Shown: positions 26,864 to 35,621 of the stretch, in pieces | Position numbering within the stretch: position 1 is the stretch's first letter | Layout: every line of letters begins with the position of its first letter | Assembly: GCF_006538705.1 (NCBI RefSeq) | Contig: NZ_BJLP01000020.1 | Coordinates: forward strand, 1 to 63,449 | DNA: 63,449 nucleotides | Direction: 5' to 3' | Source: Cellulomonas uda | GTDB taxonomy: Bacteria; Actinomycetota; Actinomycetes; Actinomycetales; Cellulomonadaceae | Program-made: the position numbers and the translations under genes | The notes under the pieces: generated by a model | The model's database searches: none | What the model saw: the letters and a program-made list of their open reading frames with translations, nothing else | Told to the model about the DNA's origin: nothing

Positions 26864-28282
26864 GTGACGTGTGACGATGCGGTGGTGGACCTGACCGCCG
26901 GACCGACCGCCGTGCCGCGCCCCCGCGTGCCGCGCGGCGCGCTGCGGCGCCCCGAGCGCGGGCGCTGGGTCGGTGGTGTCGCCTCCGGAGTCGCGGCGCA
27001 CCTGGGCCTCCCGCTGGGCGGGGTGCGCGTGGCGTTCGTCGTCGCGACGCTCGTCGGCGGAGTCGGCGTGGTGCTGTACGTGTTCTGGTGGCTCACCGTC
27101 CCGCCGGGCGACCCGTGGGAGGTCGCGGCGGCGTCGCGGCCGTCCAACCTCGCGCGGCTCGCCGGCCGGCCGGGCGGCGACGACGAGCACCCGCGGGGCC
27201 GCCGGTGGCCCGTGACCGACATCGCGGTGGGCGTCCTGCTCGTCGTGGTGGCCGGGGTGCTCGTCGCGGTGCGCACCGACCGGCTCGACGCGGGCTGGGT
27301 GCTGCCGCTGCTCGTCGTCCTGGCGGGTGCCGCGCTCGCGTGGAGCCAGCTCGACGAGGTCGCGCGGGGTCGCTGGCGCAGCCGCGCGGGCGGCCGCACG
27401 CCCGTGTCGGTGGTGCGGCTCCTGGGTGGTGTGGTGATCGCGGGCGTCGGTGTGCTGCTGCTCGTGGGGCGCGCGACGGGCCCCGGGGTGGACGCCGCGA
27501 CGTTCGTGCAGTCGGTGGTCGCGTCGCTCGCGGTGCTCGCGGGGGTCGCGCTCGTCGTCGCGCCGTGGTGGCTGCGGCTGTGGCGGGCGCTGGCCGACGA
27601 GCGGGCGGCGCGGGCGCGCGAGTCGGAGCGCGCCGACATCGCCGCGCACCTGCACGACTCGGTCCTGCAGACGCTCGCGCTCATCCGCGCCCGGGCCGAC
27701 GACCCGGCGGAGGTCGCGCGCATGGCCCGCGCCCAGGAGCGCGAGCTGCGCGAGTGGCTGTACGACGACCGCCCGGCGCCCGGTACGTCGCTCGCGGCGG
27801 CGCTGCGGGACGTCGTCGCCGAGGTCGAGGACTCGCGCTCCGGACCGGGTGGCGAGCCGGTGGCGGTCGACACGGTCGTCGTCGGCGACCGTGTGCCCGA
27901 CGAGGCGACGGCGGCCCTGCTGCAGGCGACGCGGGAGGCGCTCGTCAACGCGGTCGTGCACGGCCGCCCGCCCGTCTCGCTCTACCTCGAGGTCGGCGCG
28001 GCCGAGGTCGAGGTCTTCGTCAAGGACCGCGGCGACGGGTTCGACCCGGAGGCCGTCTCACCCGACCGGTTCGGCGTGCGTGAGTCGATCCTGGGCCGCG
28101 TGCGCCGCCGCGGCGGCACCGCGACGGTGACGAGCCGGCCCGGCCAGGGCACGGAGGTGCACCTGGCGATGCCGTTCGCGCCGAGCGCGCCGGCCGACCC
28201 CTCGAACGTGACGCCGACCGGGCCCGGCACCGGCGTCCCCCTGTCCGCGGGTGCGCAGGCACCGACCGAGGAGGAGTCATGA
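26864..28282 (+). CDS. PspC-fused sensor histidine kinase (HisKA_3 type)
   Basis: A 472-residue kinase. It opens with a PspC domain (residues about 29-80; RWVGGVASGVAAHLGLPLGGVR), has several membrane helices to residue about 238, then a dimerisation/phosphoacceptor helix with His264 in AHLHDSVLQT, and an HATPase domain (N-box REALVNAVVHG, G1 DRGDGFD, G2 RVRRRGGTATVTSRPGQGTEV). The likely substrate is the LuxR-type regulator whose gene overlaps by 4 bp. The first GTG (26864) is used; GTG 26882 or 26885 are alternatives. The same PspC fold appears in the divergent gene, so the two proteins may interact in the membrane. Confidence 0.9.
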   Translation: MTCDDAVVDLTAGPTAVPRPRVPRGALRRPERGRWVGGVASGVAAHLGLPLGGVRVAFVVATLVGGVGVVLYVFWWLTVPPGDPWEVAAASRPSNLARLAGRPGGDDEHPRGRRWPVTDIAVGVLLVVVAGVLVAVRTDRLDAGWVLPLLVVLAGAALAWSQLDEVARGRWRSRAGGRTPVSVVRLLGGVVIAGVGVLLLVGRATGPGVDAATFVQSVVASLAVLAGVALVVAPWWLRLWRALADERAARARESERADIAAHLHDSVLQTLALIRARADDPAEVARMARAQERELREWLYDDRPAPGTSLAAALRDVVAEVEDSRSGPGGEPVAVDTVVVGDRVPDEATAALLQATREALVNAVVHGRPPVSLYLEVGAAEVEVFVKDRGDGFDPEAVSPDRFGVRESILGRVRRRGGTATVTSRPGQGTEVHLAMPFAPSAPADPSNVTPTGPGTGVPLSAGAQAPTEEES

Positions 28283-28980
28283 CGCAGGACGTCCCGCAGG
28301 TGCCCGACCGGATCGCCGGCTCGGCCGGGCCGGACGCGGTCGACGTCGTCCTGGTGGACGACCACCACCTGTTCCGCACGGGTGTGCGTGCGTCGCTCGA
28401 CGAGCGGGTGCGCGTCGTCGGGGAGGCGGCGGGCGTCGACGAGGCGGTGCGCGTCGTGCACGAGCTGCGCCCGCCCGTCGTCCTGCTCGACGTGCACCTG
28501 CCGGGCGGCGACGGGGGAGGGGGCGCGGAGGTGATCCGCGCGTGCGCCGACGTCCCGGGGACGCGGTTCCTCGCGCTGTCGGTCTCGGACGCGGCGGAGG
28601 ACGTGGTGGCGGTGATCCGGGCGGGTGCGCGCGGGTACGTCACCAAGGCGATCGACGGGAACGCGCTGAGCGACGCCGTGCGTCGCGTCGCGGACGGCGA
28701 CGCGGTCTTCTCGCCGCGGCTCGCGGGGTTCGTCCTCGACGCGTTCGGCGCGGCGGCGGGGGACGTCGCGACGGGCGACGACGAGCTCGACCGGCTGTCC
28801 GCGCGTGAGCGTGAGGTCATGCGGCTGATCGCGCGCGGCTACACCTACCGCGAGGTCGCAGGGGAGCTGTTCATCTCGATCAAGACGGTCGAGACCCACG
28901 TGTCCGCGGTGCTGCGCAAGCTGCAGCTGTCGAACCGGAACGAGCTCACGCGGTGGGCCGCGGCGCGGCGCCTGCTGTAG
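28279..28980 (+). CDS. NarL/LuxR-family response regulator
   Basis: A 233-residue regulator. The receiver domain has the acidic pair in VDDHH, the phosphoacceptor Asp71 (VVLLDVHLPGG) and the conserved Lys in YVTKAI. The C-terminal LuxR HTH reads LSAREREVMRLIARGYTYREVAGELFISIKTVETHVSAVLRKL. The Gly-rich insertion after the phosphorylation site (GGDGGGGAEV) is slightly longer than usual. ATG 28279 overlaps the kinase stop as ATGA. Cognate partner of the PspC-kinase; targets probably include the divergent PspC operon. Confidence 0.94.
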   Translation: MTQDVPQVPDRIAGSAGPDAVDVVLVDDHHLFRTGVRASLDERVRVVGEAAGVDEAVRVVHELRPPVVLLDVHLPGGDGGGGAEVIRACADVPGTRFLALSVSDAAEDVVAVIRAGARGYVTKAIDGNALSDAVRRVADGDAVFSPRLAGFVLDAFGAAAGDVATGDDELDRLSAREREVMRLIARGYTYREVAGELFISIKTVETHVSAVLRKLQLSNRNELTRWAAARRLL

Positions 28981-29028
28981 CGCGCGAGGTCTGGGGTGCG
29001 CGGGGCGGCGATGCCCGACAGGCAGATC

Positions 29029-29043
29029 CTGACACGGTGTCAG
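29029..29043. promoter_or_regulatory. Palindromic candidate operator
   Basis: CTGACACGGTGTCAG has 6-bp perfect arms around a CGG centre. It overlaps the expected -35 position relative to the TATCCT -10 box at 29063, so a bound regulator would block RNA polymerase. The cognate protein is unknown. Confidence 0.5.
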
Positions 29044-29062
29044 AACGTCACGCGGCTCGTCG

Positions 29063-29068
29063 TATCCT
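29063..29068 (+). promoter_or_regulatory. -10 element, likely leaderless
   Basis: TATCCT ends 6 nt before the ATG at 29075. Confidence 0.5.
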
Positions 29069-29074
29069 TGCGGC

Positions 29075-29422
29075 ATGGAGCTCCTGAAGAACCTGCTGCT
29101 CGTCCTGCACCTGCTGGGCTGGGCTGTCGTGCTCGGCGGCGTGCTCGTCAGCATGCGCGACCCGAAGATCCCGGCCGGCGCCCTGCACGGTGCCCTCACC
29201 GCCCTCGTCACGGGCATCCTCATGGTGGGGGTGAAGGAGATGAGCGACGACCTGGCCGACCCGAACATGGTCAAGATCACGGTCAAGCTCCTCGTCACGC
29301 TCGTCGTCACCGCGCTCGTCGTCGTCGGCGGGCGTCGGCCCGAGAAGGTGACCACCGGCTTCCTCGGTGCGATCGCCGGCCTCACCGTGCTGAACGTCGC
29401 GATCGCGGTGCTCTGGCACTGA
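29075..29422 (+). CDS. Small four-helix integral membrane protein
   Basis: A 115-residue hydrophobic protein with about four membrane helices (LLKNLLLVLHLLGWAVVLGGVLV; LHGALTALVTGILMVGV; MVKITVKLLVTLVVTALVVVGG; FLGAIAGLTVLNVAIAVLW). A His in helix 1 (LHLLGW) and the final His (VLWH) could be cofactor ligands, but this is speculation. Actinobacterial homologues are usually called hypothetical or integral membrane protein. The ATG at 29075 lies 6 nt after TATCCT. A palindrome at 29029-29043 overlaps the promoter. The gene ends at a 10-bp hairpin. Confidence 0.8.
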   Translation: MELLKNLLLVLHLLGWAVVLGGVLVSMRDPKIPAGALHGALTALVTGILMVGVKEMSDDLADPNMVKITVKLLVTLVVTALVVVGGRRPEKVTTGFLGAIAGLTVLNVAIAVLWH

Positions 29423-29429
29423 CCCGTCC

Positions 29430-29462
29430 ACCCTGCCCGTGGCCTCGCGCCGCGGGCAGGGT
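29430..29462. terminator. Terminator hairpin
   Basis: A 10-bp perfect stem (29430-29439 with 29453-29462) with a 13-nt loop, 7 bp after the stop codon. Confidence 0.6.
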
Positions 29463-29486
29463 CCGCGCCCGGTAGCCTCGGGCCTC

Positions 29487-29969
29487 GTGCCGGGCTGGGG
29501 AGAGGTCGTCGTCGGTGTCGTCGTCCTCGTCGGGCTGTTCGGGGTCGTCGTGCAGGTGCTGCCCGGTGCGCTGCTCGTCGCGGGCGCTGTCGTCGTCTGG
29601 GGCGTCGTCACGGGTGGCGTCGTCGGCTGGACGGTCGCGGTGGTCTCCGTGCTGGTCACGGCCGCCGCCATGGTCGGCAAGTACCTCCTCGCCGGACGGC
29701 ACCTCAAGCGTGCCGGCGTGCCCGGCAGCACGCTGGTCTGGGGCGGCGTGGCCGGCGCCGTGCTGTTCTTCGTCATCCCCGTGGTCGGGCTCGTCGTCGG
29801 CTTCGTCGGCGCGGTGTACCTCGCGGAGTGGGTGCGTGTGCGCCGGGCGCAGCCCGCCTGGCGCGCGACGCTCGCCGCGATGCAGGCGACCGGGCTGACC
29901 ATCCTGGTCGAGCTCGCCGGCGCGATGCTCGTCACGCTCGCGTGGCTCGTCGGCCTCGCGACCTCGTGA
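29487..29969 (+). CDS. DUF456 family membrane protein
   Basis: A 160-residue protein with four or five helices and the DUF456 pattern: a Gly/Val-rich first helix ending LPGALLVAGAVVVWG, a basic cytoplasmic loop GKYLLAGRHLKRAGVPGS, and GGVAGAVLFFVIPVVGLVVGFVGAVYLAEW. The function is unknown. The GTG at 29487 was chosen because TAGCCT ends 8 nt upstream and because homology starts near PGWGEVVVG. It lies between small membrane genes and pcrA with no obvious link. Confidence 0.82.
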   Translation: MPGWGEVVVGVVVLVGLFGVVVQVLPGALLVAGAVVVWGVVTGGVVGWTVAVVSVLVTAAAMVGKYLLAGRHLKRAGVPGSTLVWGGVAGAVLFFVIPVVGLVVGFVGAVYLAEWVRVRRAQPAWRATLAAMQATGLTILVELAGAMLVTLAWLVGLATS

Positions 29970-30043
29970 CCCGCGTCCCGGGACCGGAGGTGCCGCGTGG
30001 GGCGTCCCCGGGTGTCGGTGGCGGCGCCTAGGCTGGTCGGGCC

Positions 30044-32641
30044 ATGACGTCGCTCTTCGAACACCTCCCCGACTCGCTCGGCAGCTCCTTCCGGTCAGCC
30101 GTCGCGGCGGCCGCCGCGCGCTCGCACGCGGGCGAGTCGTCCGGGTTGCCGCTCGTCGTGCCGCCGCGCGGCGACTCCCCGGACGGCGCGTCCGGCGGGT
30201 CGGCAACCGGCCCCCACGAGTCCGCCGCCGAGGACCGGCGTGCGCATGACGACGCGGCCCGCGCGGAGCGCGCGCTGGCCCTGCTCGAGGGGCTCAACCC
30301 CCAGCAGAAGGAGGCGGTCACCCACCACGGCGGGCCGCTGCTGATCGTCGCGGGCGCCGGCTCGGGCAAGACGCGCGTCCTCACGCACCGCATCGCGTAC
30401 CTGCTGGCCATGCGCCGGGCGCGCGCGGGCGAGGTCCTCGCGATCACGTTCACCAACAAGGCCGCGGCCGAGATGCGCGAGCGCGTGGGCGGGCTCATCG
30501 GCCCCGCCGCGGGGCGCATGTGGGTCTCCACGTTCCACTCCGCGTGCGTGCGGATCCTGCGCCGCGAGGCGACCACGCTCGGGCTGCGCTCGAGCTTCTC
30601 GATCTACGACTCGGCCGACTCGCAGCGGCTGCTCACGCTCGTGGCGCGCGAGCTCGACCTGGACCCCAAGAAGTACCCGGCCAAGGCGCTCGCGTCCAAG
30701 ATCTCGTCGCTCAAGGACGAGCTCGTGGACCCCGAGACGTTCGCGGCGACCTCGGGCGGAGGCGCGGCGAACGACTTCGACACCGCGCTCGCGCAGGTCT
30801 ACACGCGCTACCAGGCGCGGTTGCGCCAGGCGCACGCGCTCGACTTCGACGACCTGATCATGACGACCGTGCACCTGCTGCAGGCGTTCCCCGCGGTGGC
30901 CGAGCACTACCGCCGCCGGTTCCGGCACGTGCTCGTCGACGAGTACCAGGACACCAACCACGCGCAGTACGTGCTGGTGCGCGAGCTCGTCGGCACGGGG
31001 GCCGAGGACGGCCTCGAGCGCGGCGAGCTCACGGTCGTCGGCGACGCGGACCAGTCGATCTACGCGTTCCGCGGCGCCAACATCCGCAACATCCTGGAGT
31101 TCGAGGCCGACTACCCCGACGCACGCACGATCCTGCTCGAGCAGAACTACCGCTCGACGCAGACCATCCTGTCCGCGGCGAACGCGGTCATCAGCAAGAA
31201 CCCGGGCCGCAAGCCCAAGCGGCTGTGGACCGACTCGGGCGCGGGCGCGCAGATCGTCGCGTACGTGGCGGACGACGAGCGCGAGGAGGCCCGGTTCGTC
31301 GTCGAGGAGATCGACCGGCTCGGGGACACCGCGGGTGTGCGTCCCGGCGACGTCGCGATCTTCTACCGCGCGAACGCGCAGTCCCGCGTGATCGAGGACG
31401 CGCTCGTGCGCGTGGGGCTGCCGTACAAGCTGGTCGGCGGGACGCGGTTCTACGAGCGGCGCGAGATCAAGGACGCGATCGCGTACCTGCGCGCGGTCGC
31501 GAACCCCGACGACGACGTGAACCTGCGGCGGATCCTCAACGTGCCCAAGCGCGGGCTGGGGGAGCGCTCGGAGGCGATGGTCGCGTCCTTCGCCGAGCGT
31601 GAGCGCATCTCGTTCGGGGCCGCGCTCGAGCGCCTCGACGAGGTCCCCGGGCTGGGCACGCGCGCGGTCACGGGCCTGCGCGCGTTCGTCGAGCTCATGG
31701 CGGGACTGCGCGCGCTCGCGGCGAGCGCCGGCCCGGCCGAGGTGCTCGGCGCGGTGCTCGACCGCTCGGGCTACCTGGCCGAGCTGCGCGGCAGCGAGGA
31801 CCCGCAGGACGCGTCGCGCGTCGAGAACCTGGCCGAGCTGCACGCGGTGGCGACGGAGTTCGAGCAGAGCGACCCTGACGGTGACCTGGCCGACTTCCTC
31901 GAGCGCGTGTCGCTCGTCGCGGACTCCGACCAGATCCCCTCGCCCGACGGCGGCGACGAGGTCGCGCACGACCAGCCCGAGCCCGGCGTCGTGACGCTCA
32001 TGACCCTGCACACCGCCAAGGGCCTCGAGTTCCCGGTCGTGTTCCTCACGGGAATGGAGGACGGCACGTTCCCGCACCTGCGCTCGCTGTCCGACCCGGA
32101 CCAGCTCGCCGAGGAGCGGCGGCTCGCGTACGTGGGCCTGACCCGCGCGCGCGAGCGGTTGTACATCTCGCGTGCGGCGATCCGTACGGCGTGGGGCGTG
32201 CCGAACGAGTTCCCCCCCAGCCGGTTCCTGGCCGACCTGCCCGAGGAGCTCATCGACTGGCGCCGCCGCGAGTCCTCCACCTCGGCGTTGCGCGGCGGGT
32301 GGGGCTCGGGCTTCGGCGCGGGCGGGCGCTCGGGCGGGTCCGGCTACGGCTCGGGCTCGGGGTACGGCTCCGGCCGTGCCGGGTCCGGCGGGTACCCCGC
32401 CAAGCGCGACGAGCGCCCGGCGCTGCCGTCCACCGGCGCGGCGTTCGGCTCCGCGACCCCGCGCCCCGCCGGCGCGATCCCGTCGCTCGAGATCGGCGAC
32501 CGCGTGACGCACGACGCGTACGGCCTGGGGACGGTCGTGGCGCTCGAGGGGGCAGGGCACAACGCGGTCGTGAAGGTCGACTTCGGGACCGAGGGGACCA
32601 AGCGTCTGCTGCTCCGGTTCTCACCCGTGACGAAGTTGTGA
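30044..32641 (+). CDS. pcrA: ATP-dependent DNA helicase PcrA/UvrD
   Basis: An 865-residue SF1A helicase. An 85-residue Gly/Ser/Ala-rich N-terminal extension precedes the Q motif (LNPQQKEAVTHHGG), Walker A AGSGKT with Lys109, motif II VDEYQDTN, motif III DADQSIYAFRGA, motif IV EQNYRST, motif V TLHTAKGLEFPVVF and motif VI VGLTRARERLY. After a Gly/Ser/Tyr repeat region, the C-terminal 50 residues (IGDRVTHDAYGLGTVVALEG) form the Tudor-like domain that binds RNA polymerase in PcrA. It acts in repair and removal of stalled transcription or RecA filaments. TAGGCT lies 9 nt before the ATG. Confidence 0.96.
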   Translation: MTSLFEHLPDSLGSSFRSAVAAAAARSHAGESSGLPLVVPPRGDSPDGASGGSATGPHESAAEDRRAHDDAARAERALALLEGLNPQQKEAVTHHGGPLLIVAGAGSGKTRVLTHRIAYLLAMRRARAGEVLAITFTNKAAAEMRERVGGLIGPAAGRMWVSTFHSACVRILRREATTLGLRSSFSIYDSADSQRLLTLVARELDLDPKKYPAKALASKISSLKDELVDPETFAATSGGGAANDFDTALAQVYTRYQARLRQAHALDFDDLIMTTVHLLQAFPAVAEHYRRRFRHVLVDEYQDTNHAQYVLVRELVGTGAEDGLERGELTVVGDADQSIYAFRGANIRNILEFEADYPDARTILLEQNYRSTQTILSAANAVISKNPGRKPKRLWTDSGAGAQIVAYVADDEREEARFVVEEIDRLGDTAGVRPGDVAIFYRANAQSRVIEDALVRVGLPYKLVGGTRFYERREIKDAIAYLRAVANPDDDVNLRRILNVPKRGLGERSEAMVASFAERERISFGAALERLDEVPGLGTRAVTGLRAFVELMAGLRALAASAGPAEVLGAVLDRSGYLAELRGSEDPQDASRVENLAELHAVATEFEQSDPDGDLADFLERVSLVADSDQIPSPDGGDEVAHDQPEPGVVTLMTLHTAKGLEFPVVFLTGMEDGTFPHLRSLSDPDQLAEERRLAYVGLTRARERLYISRAAIRTAWGVPNEFPPSRFLADLPEELIDWRRRESSTSALRGGWGSGFGAGGRSGGSGYGSGSGYGSGRAGSGGYPAKRDERPALPSTGAAFGSATPRPAGAIPSLEIGDRVTHDAYGLGTVVALEGAGHNAVVKVDFGTEGTKRLLLRFSPVTKL

Positions 32642-32742
32642 CCTGCGGCTTTGCCATGATCCCGGGGTCGGGCGACAGTCTCGGGGTGAACCGCCGACCG
32701 GTGGGTTCGTCGCGGACCGGAGTGTCCGCGTCCGGCGTCCAC

Positions 32743-32768
32743 CTGAAGGCACCTACCGTGGCCTTCAG
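32743..32768. promoter_or_regulatory. Leader hairpin upstream of the acyltransferase gene
   Basis: CTGAAGGC (32743-32750) pairs with GCCTTCAG (32761-32768), ending 21 nt before the start at 32790. Just upstream is a 7-bp hairpin CGCGGAC/GTCCGCG (32711-32717 with 32724-32730). A regulatory role is possible but unproven; no known riboswitch class is recognised. Confidence 0.4.
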
Positions 32769-32789
32769 CAGCGAGCAAACGAGGTGCTG

Positions 32790-34868
32790 GTGACCACCAC
32801 GACGTCGCGTCCGGAGTCCGGCGAGCAGACCGCTCCCGACCCGACCGCGCGCCGCCGTACGGCCGGGCACATCCGCGGCCTGGACGGGCTGCGGGCGATC
32901 GCCGTGCTCGCCGTGATCGCCTACCACCTGTGGCCCGCGGCGGTGCCCGGCGGGTTCCTCGGCGTCGACGTCTTCTTCGTGGTCAGCGGGTTCCTCATCA
33001 CCACGCTGCTGCTGCGGCGCATGGGCGGCGGCGGTGGGCTCGCGCTGCGGGACTTCTGGGTGCGCCGGGCCCGACGCCTGCTGCCCGCGCTCGCGCTCGT
33101 CCTGGTGGTCGGGACGCTCGCCGCGCGCCTCGTCGAGCCGGACCTGCTCGTGGGTGTGCGACGCCAGTGGCTCGGCGCGTGGACGTTCTCCACCAACTGG
33201 CTCGAGATCGCGGCGGGGTCGAGCTACTTCGACGCGACGCAGCCCGAGCTGTTCCAGCCGTTCTGGTCGCTCGCCATCGAGGAGCAGTTCTACGTCCTGT
33301 GGCCGCTCGTGCTCGCCGGCCTCGTGCTGGCCGCCGGCGCCCTGCACCGGCACGGCGGGCGCAGCATCGCGATCGCGGTCGGCGCTGCCGCCGTGGTCTC
33401 CGGCGTCCTCATGGCCGTGATGTACACGCCGGGGGACGACCCGACGCGCGTCTACTACGGCACCCCGACGCACGCCTTCGGCCTCCTCGCCGGGGCGGCG
33501 CTCGCGATCGCGGTGACCGGGCGGCCCGCAGCCGCGCCCGCCGGCGCGTCGCGGAGCGACGTCCGGGCGCTGACCCGCGCGCTGCCCGTCGTCGGGCTGC
33601 TGGTCCTCGCGGCGCTGGTCGCGCTGCTGCGCGACGACTCCTCGTTCACGTACCGGGGCGGAATCGTGCTCGGGTCGCTCGCCGCGCTCGCGCTCGTCGC
33701 GGGCTGCGCGTCCGAGCAGCCCGGTGCGCTGCTGAAGGTGCTCGAGCTGCGGCCCGTCGTGTGGGTCGGGGACCGCTCGTACGGGCTGTACCTGTGGCAC
33801 TGGCCCGTGATCCTCGTCGTGGGCGCGGCCTTCGGGGACGCGCCGGGCTCTCCGCTGTGGTGGCGCGTCCCGGTCGTCGCGCTCGCGCTGTCGTTCGCGC
33901 TCGCGCACCTGAGCCACCGGTTCGTCGAGATGCCGGTGCGGCGCGACGGCTTCCGGGCTGTCGCGGCTCGTGCGGCGGCGGCGCTGCGGGGTCCACGGCC
34001 GGGCGCGCGGCTCGCCGGCGTGCTCGCCACCGTGCTCGTGCTCGGCGCGGTCGTGTCGGTCGCGACCGCTCCGGCCGTGACCTCGACGCAGCGGGCGATC
34101 GAGGCGGCCCAGCGCGAGATCGACCGGCGCGCCCAGGAGCAGGCCGGTGACGGCACGACGGGCGGGGACGAGAAGGGCACGGACTCGACGGGCACGGACC
34201 CGAAGAGCACGGATCCGAAGGACACGGACCCGAAGGGCACGGACCCGAAGGGCGCCGACGGGCAGGACCCGGACGCGAAGGACCCGGACGCGCAGGACCC
34301 GGACGCGACGGATCCCGACGGGGAGCAGGGCGGCGACGACGAGGCCGCCGGCCCCGGCCGTGATGCGCAAGGGGCGATCGACGGGTCGGGCGTCGTCGGG
34401 TTCGGCGACTCGGTGCTGTCCGGCGCGGCGCCCGCGCTGTTCGACGCGTTCCCGAAGATCGCGATCGACGCCAAGCCGATCCGCAAGTGGCTCGACGCCC
34501 CGGCCATCGTGCGTGACGCCAAGGACGCGGGCGGTCTGCGCCCGGTCGTGGTCCTCAACTTCGGGACCAACGGCGGCTTCAAGTTCGACGGCTCGCGCGA
34601 GGCGTTCGAGGAGACGCTCGACATCATCGGGCCGGAGCGCCAGGTGCTCGTGCTCACCGTCGTCGGGATCAGCTACTGGGTCGACGACGCGAACGCCGAG
34701 CTCACCGAGATCGCGAAGAGCCGGCCGAACGTGCACGTGGTGGACTGGCACGCGTACGTCGCGAAGCACCCGGGCCTGCTGCACTCGGACAAGACGCACC
34801 CGAACATGGAGGGCATCGTCGCGTTCGCGGACCTGCTGCGCGAGGCGCTCGAGAAGCTCGACTCCTGA
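32790..34868 (+). CDS. OatA-like acyltransferase-3/SGNH protein
   Basis: A 692-residue membrane enzyme. An acyltransferase-3 domain of about ten helices (RGLDGLRAIAVLAVIAYHLW with His46; FFVVSGFLIT; SLAIEEQFYVLWPL; LYLWHWPVI) is followed by a highly repetitive (S/G)TDPK and DPDA spacer (about residues 455-515) and an extracytoplasmic SGNH domain: block I GDS with Ser541, NFGTNG, and block V DKTHPN (Asp667, His670). By analogy with OatA it moves acetyl groups across the membrane and places them on a cell-wall or surface glycan; which glycan is unknown. GTG 32790 has GAGG 5 nt upstream; GTG 32784 is possible. Confidence 0.9.
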   Translation: MTTTTSRPESGEQTAPDPTARRRTAGHIRGLDGLRAIAVLAVIAYHLWPAAVPGGFLGVDVFFVVSGFLITTLLLRRMGGGGGLALRDFWVRRARRLLPALALVLVVGTLAARLVEPDLLVGVRRQWLGAWTFSTNWLEIAAGSSYFDATQPELFQPFWSLAIEEQFYVLWPLVLAGLVLAAGALHRHGGRSIAIAVGAAAVVSGVLMAVMYTPGDDPTRVYYGTPTHAFGLLAGAALAIAVTGRPAAAPAGASRSDVRALTRALPVVGLLVLAALVALLRDDSSFTYRGGIVLGSLAALALVAGCASEQPGALLKVLELRPVVWVGDRSYGLYLWHWPVILVVGAAFGDAPGSPLWWRVPVVALALSFALAHLSHRFVEMPVRRDGFRAVAARAAAALRGPRPGARLAGVLATVLVLGAVVSVATAPAVTSTQRAIEAAQREIDRRAQEQAGDGTTGGDEKGTDSTGTDPKSTDPKDTDPKGTDPKGADGQDPDAKDPDAQDPDATDPDGEQGGDDEAAGPGRDAQGAIDGSGVVGFGDSVLSGAAPALFDAFPKIAIDAKPIRKWLDAPAIVRDAKDAGGLRPVVVLNFGTNGGFKFDGSREAFEETLDIIGPERQVLVLTVVGISYWVDDANAELTEIAKSRPNVHVVDWHAYVAKHPGLLHSDKTHPNMEGIVAFADLLREALEKLDS

Positions 34869-34882
34869 CGCCCCTCGGGCAG

Positions 34883-35404
34883 TCAGGCGGCCGCCGCCCA
34901 CGCCGCGGTGACCGCGTCGCGGACCGCGTCGTCGGTCAGGCCGAGGGCGCCGAGCGCGGCGTGCGCGCCCGTCTCGTCGAGCCGGACCGCCGCCAGGAGC
35001 AGGTGGCCGGTGTCGATGCTCCGGCGCCGGCTGCGCACGGCCTCGCGCAGAGCGACCTCGAGGAGCTTCTTGGCGTCCGGGGTGAAGGTCCTCGGGGAGG
35101 TCGGCGGGCCGGCGTCGAGAGCGCCGGGGCCGAAGGTCGACTCGACCTGCTCGCGGATCGCGGCCAGGTCGACGCCGATCGACGCGAGCGCCTCGTCGTC
35201 GAGCCCTTCGCGCGCGCGGACCGCGGCGGCGACGTCGTCGGGCTGGACGCCGAGCGACGCGAGCGCGCGCCGCGCGGCGCCGTCGGTCCGCACGGCCGCG
35301 AGCAGGACGTGGTCGGCGTCGATGCGCTCTGCCCCGAGCGCGCCGGCCTCGTCCTGGGCCAGGGTGACCGCGGCGCGGGCGTCGCGGGTGAACCTCTCGA
35401 ACAT
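34883..35404 (-). CDS. Clp N-domain (double) protein without ATPase
   Basis: A 173-residue protein made of two Clp_N-type repeats: residues about 1-62 (MFERFTRDARAAVTLAQDEAGALGAERIDADHVLLAAV, in two stretches) and about 105-173 (FTPDAKKLLEVALREAVRSRRRSIDTGHLLLAAVRLDETGA). It has no AAA+ module. Such stand-alone Clp-N proteins could act as an adaptor or decoy for Clp chaperones, but that is inference. The ATG at 35404 shares one base with the stop codon of the upstream HTH gene (TGATG), so the two are a coupled operon under two palindromic operators. Confidence 0.85.
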   Translation of the reverse strand: MFERFTRDARAAVTLAQDEAGALGAERIDADHVLLAAVRTDGAARRALASLGVQPDDVAAAVRAREGLDDEALASIGVDLAAIREQVESTFGPGALDAGPPTSPRTFTPDAKKLLEVALREAVRSRRRSIDTGHLLLAAVRLDETGAHAALGALGLTDDAVRDAVTAAWAAAA

Positions 35405-35619
35405 CAGGGCACCACCTTCCCGTACTTCTTGTGGACGGCCTGGCGCGTCACGCCCAGGCAGTCGGCGATCTGCTGCCAGGACCAGCCCCGGCGGCGGGCG
35501 CGCTCGACCTGGAGGGCCTCGAGCCGGTCCGCGAGGGTGCGCAGCGAGCGCACGGCCCGCAGGCCCTCGGCGGGCTCGGCGGCGCCTGCCGCGGTGAGCA
35601 ACGAGTCGTTCCCGGTCAT
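35404..35619 (-). CDS. Small HTH regulator, probable autorepressor
   Basis: A 71-residue protein. The C-terminal half is a helix-turn-helix (RARRRGWSWQQIADCLGVTRQAVHKKYGK). The N-terminal half is a predicted dimerisation helix (VRSLRTLADRLEALQVER). Proteins of this type occur in actinobacteria next to Clp N-domain genes, as here. The ATG at 35619 lies 6 nt downstream of a TATGTT -10 box, so the transcript is probably leaderless. Two GTCAAC/GTTGAC palindromes cover the -10 and -35, which suggests that it represses its own operon. Confidence 0.85.
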   Translation of the reverse strand: MTGNDSLLTAAGAAEPAEGLRAVRSLRTLADRLEALQVERARRRGWSWQQIADCLGVTRQAVHKKYGKVVP

Positions 35620-35621
35620 GG

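Noticed and set aside
32642..32789. c-di-AMP (ydaO) riboswitch before the acyltransferase gene
   Set aside because: A GGGGTGAACC run looked suggestive, but the rest of the conserved core could not be found.
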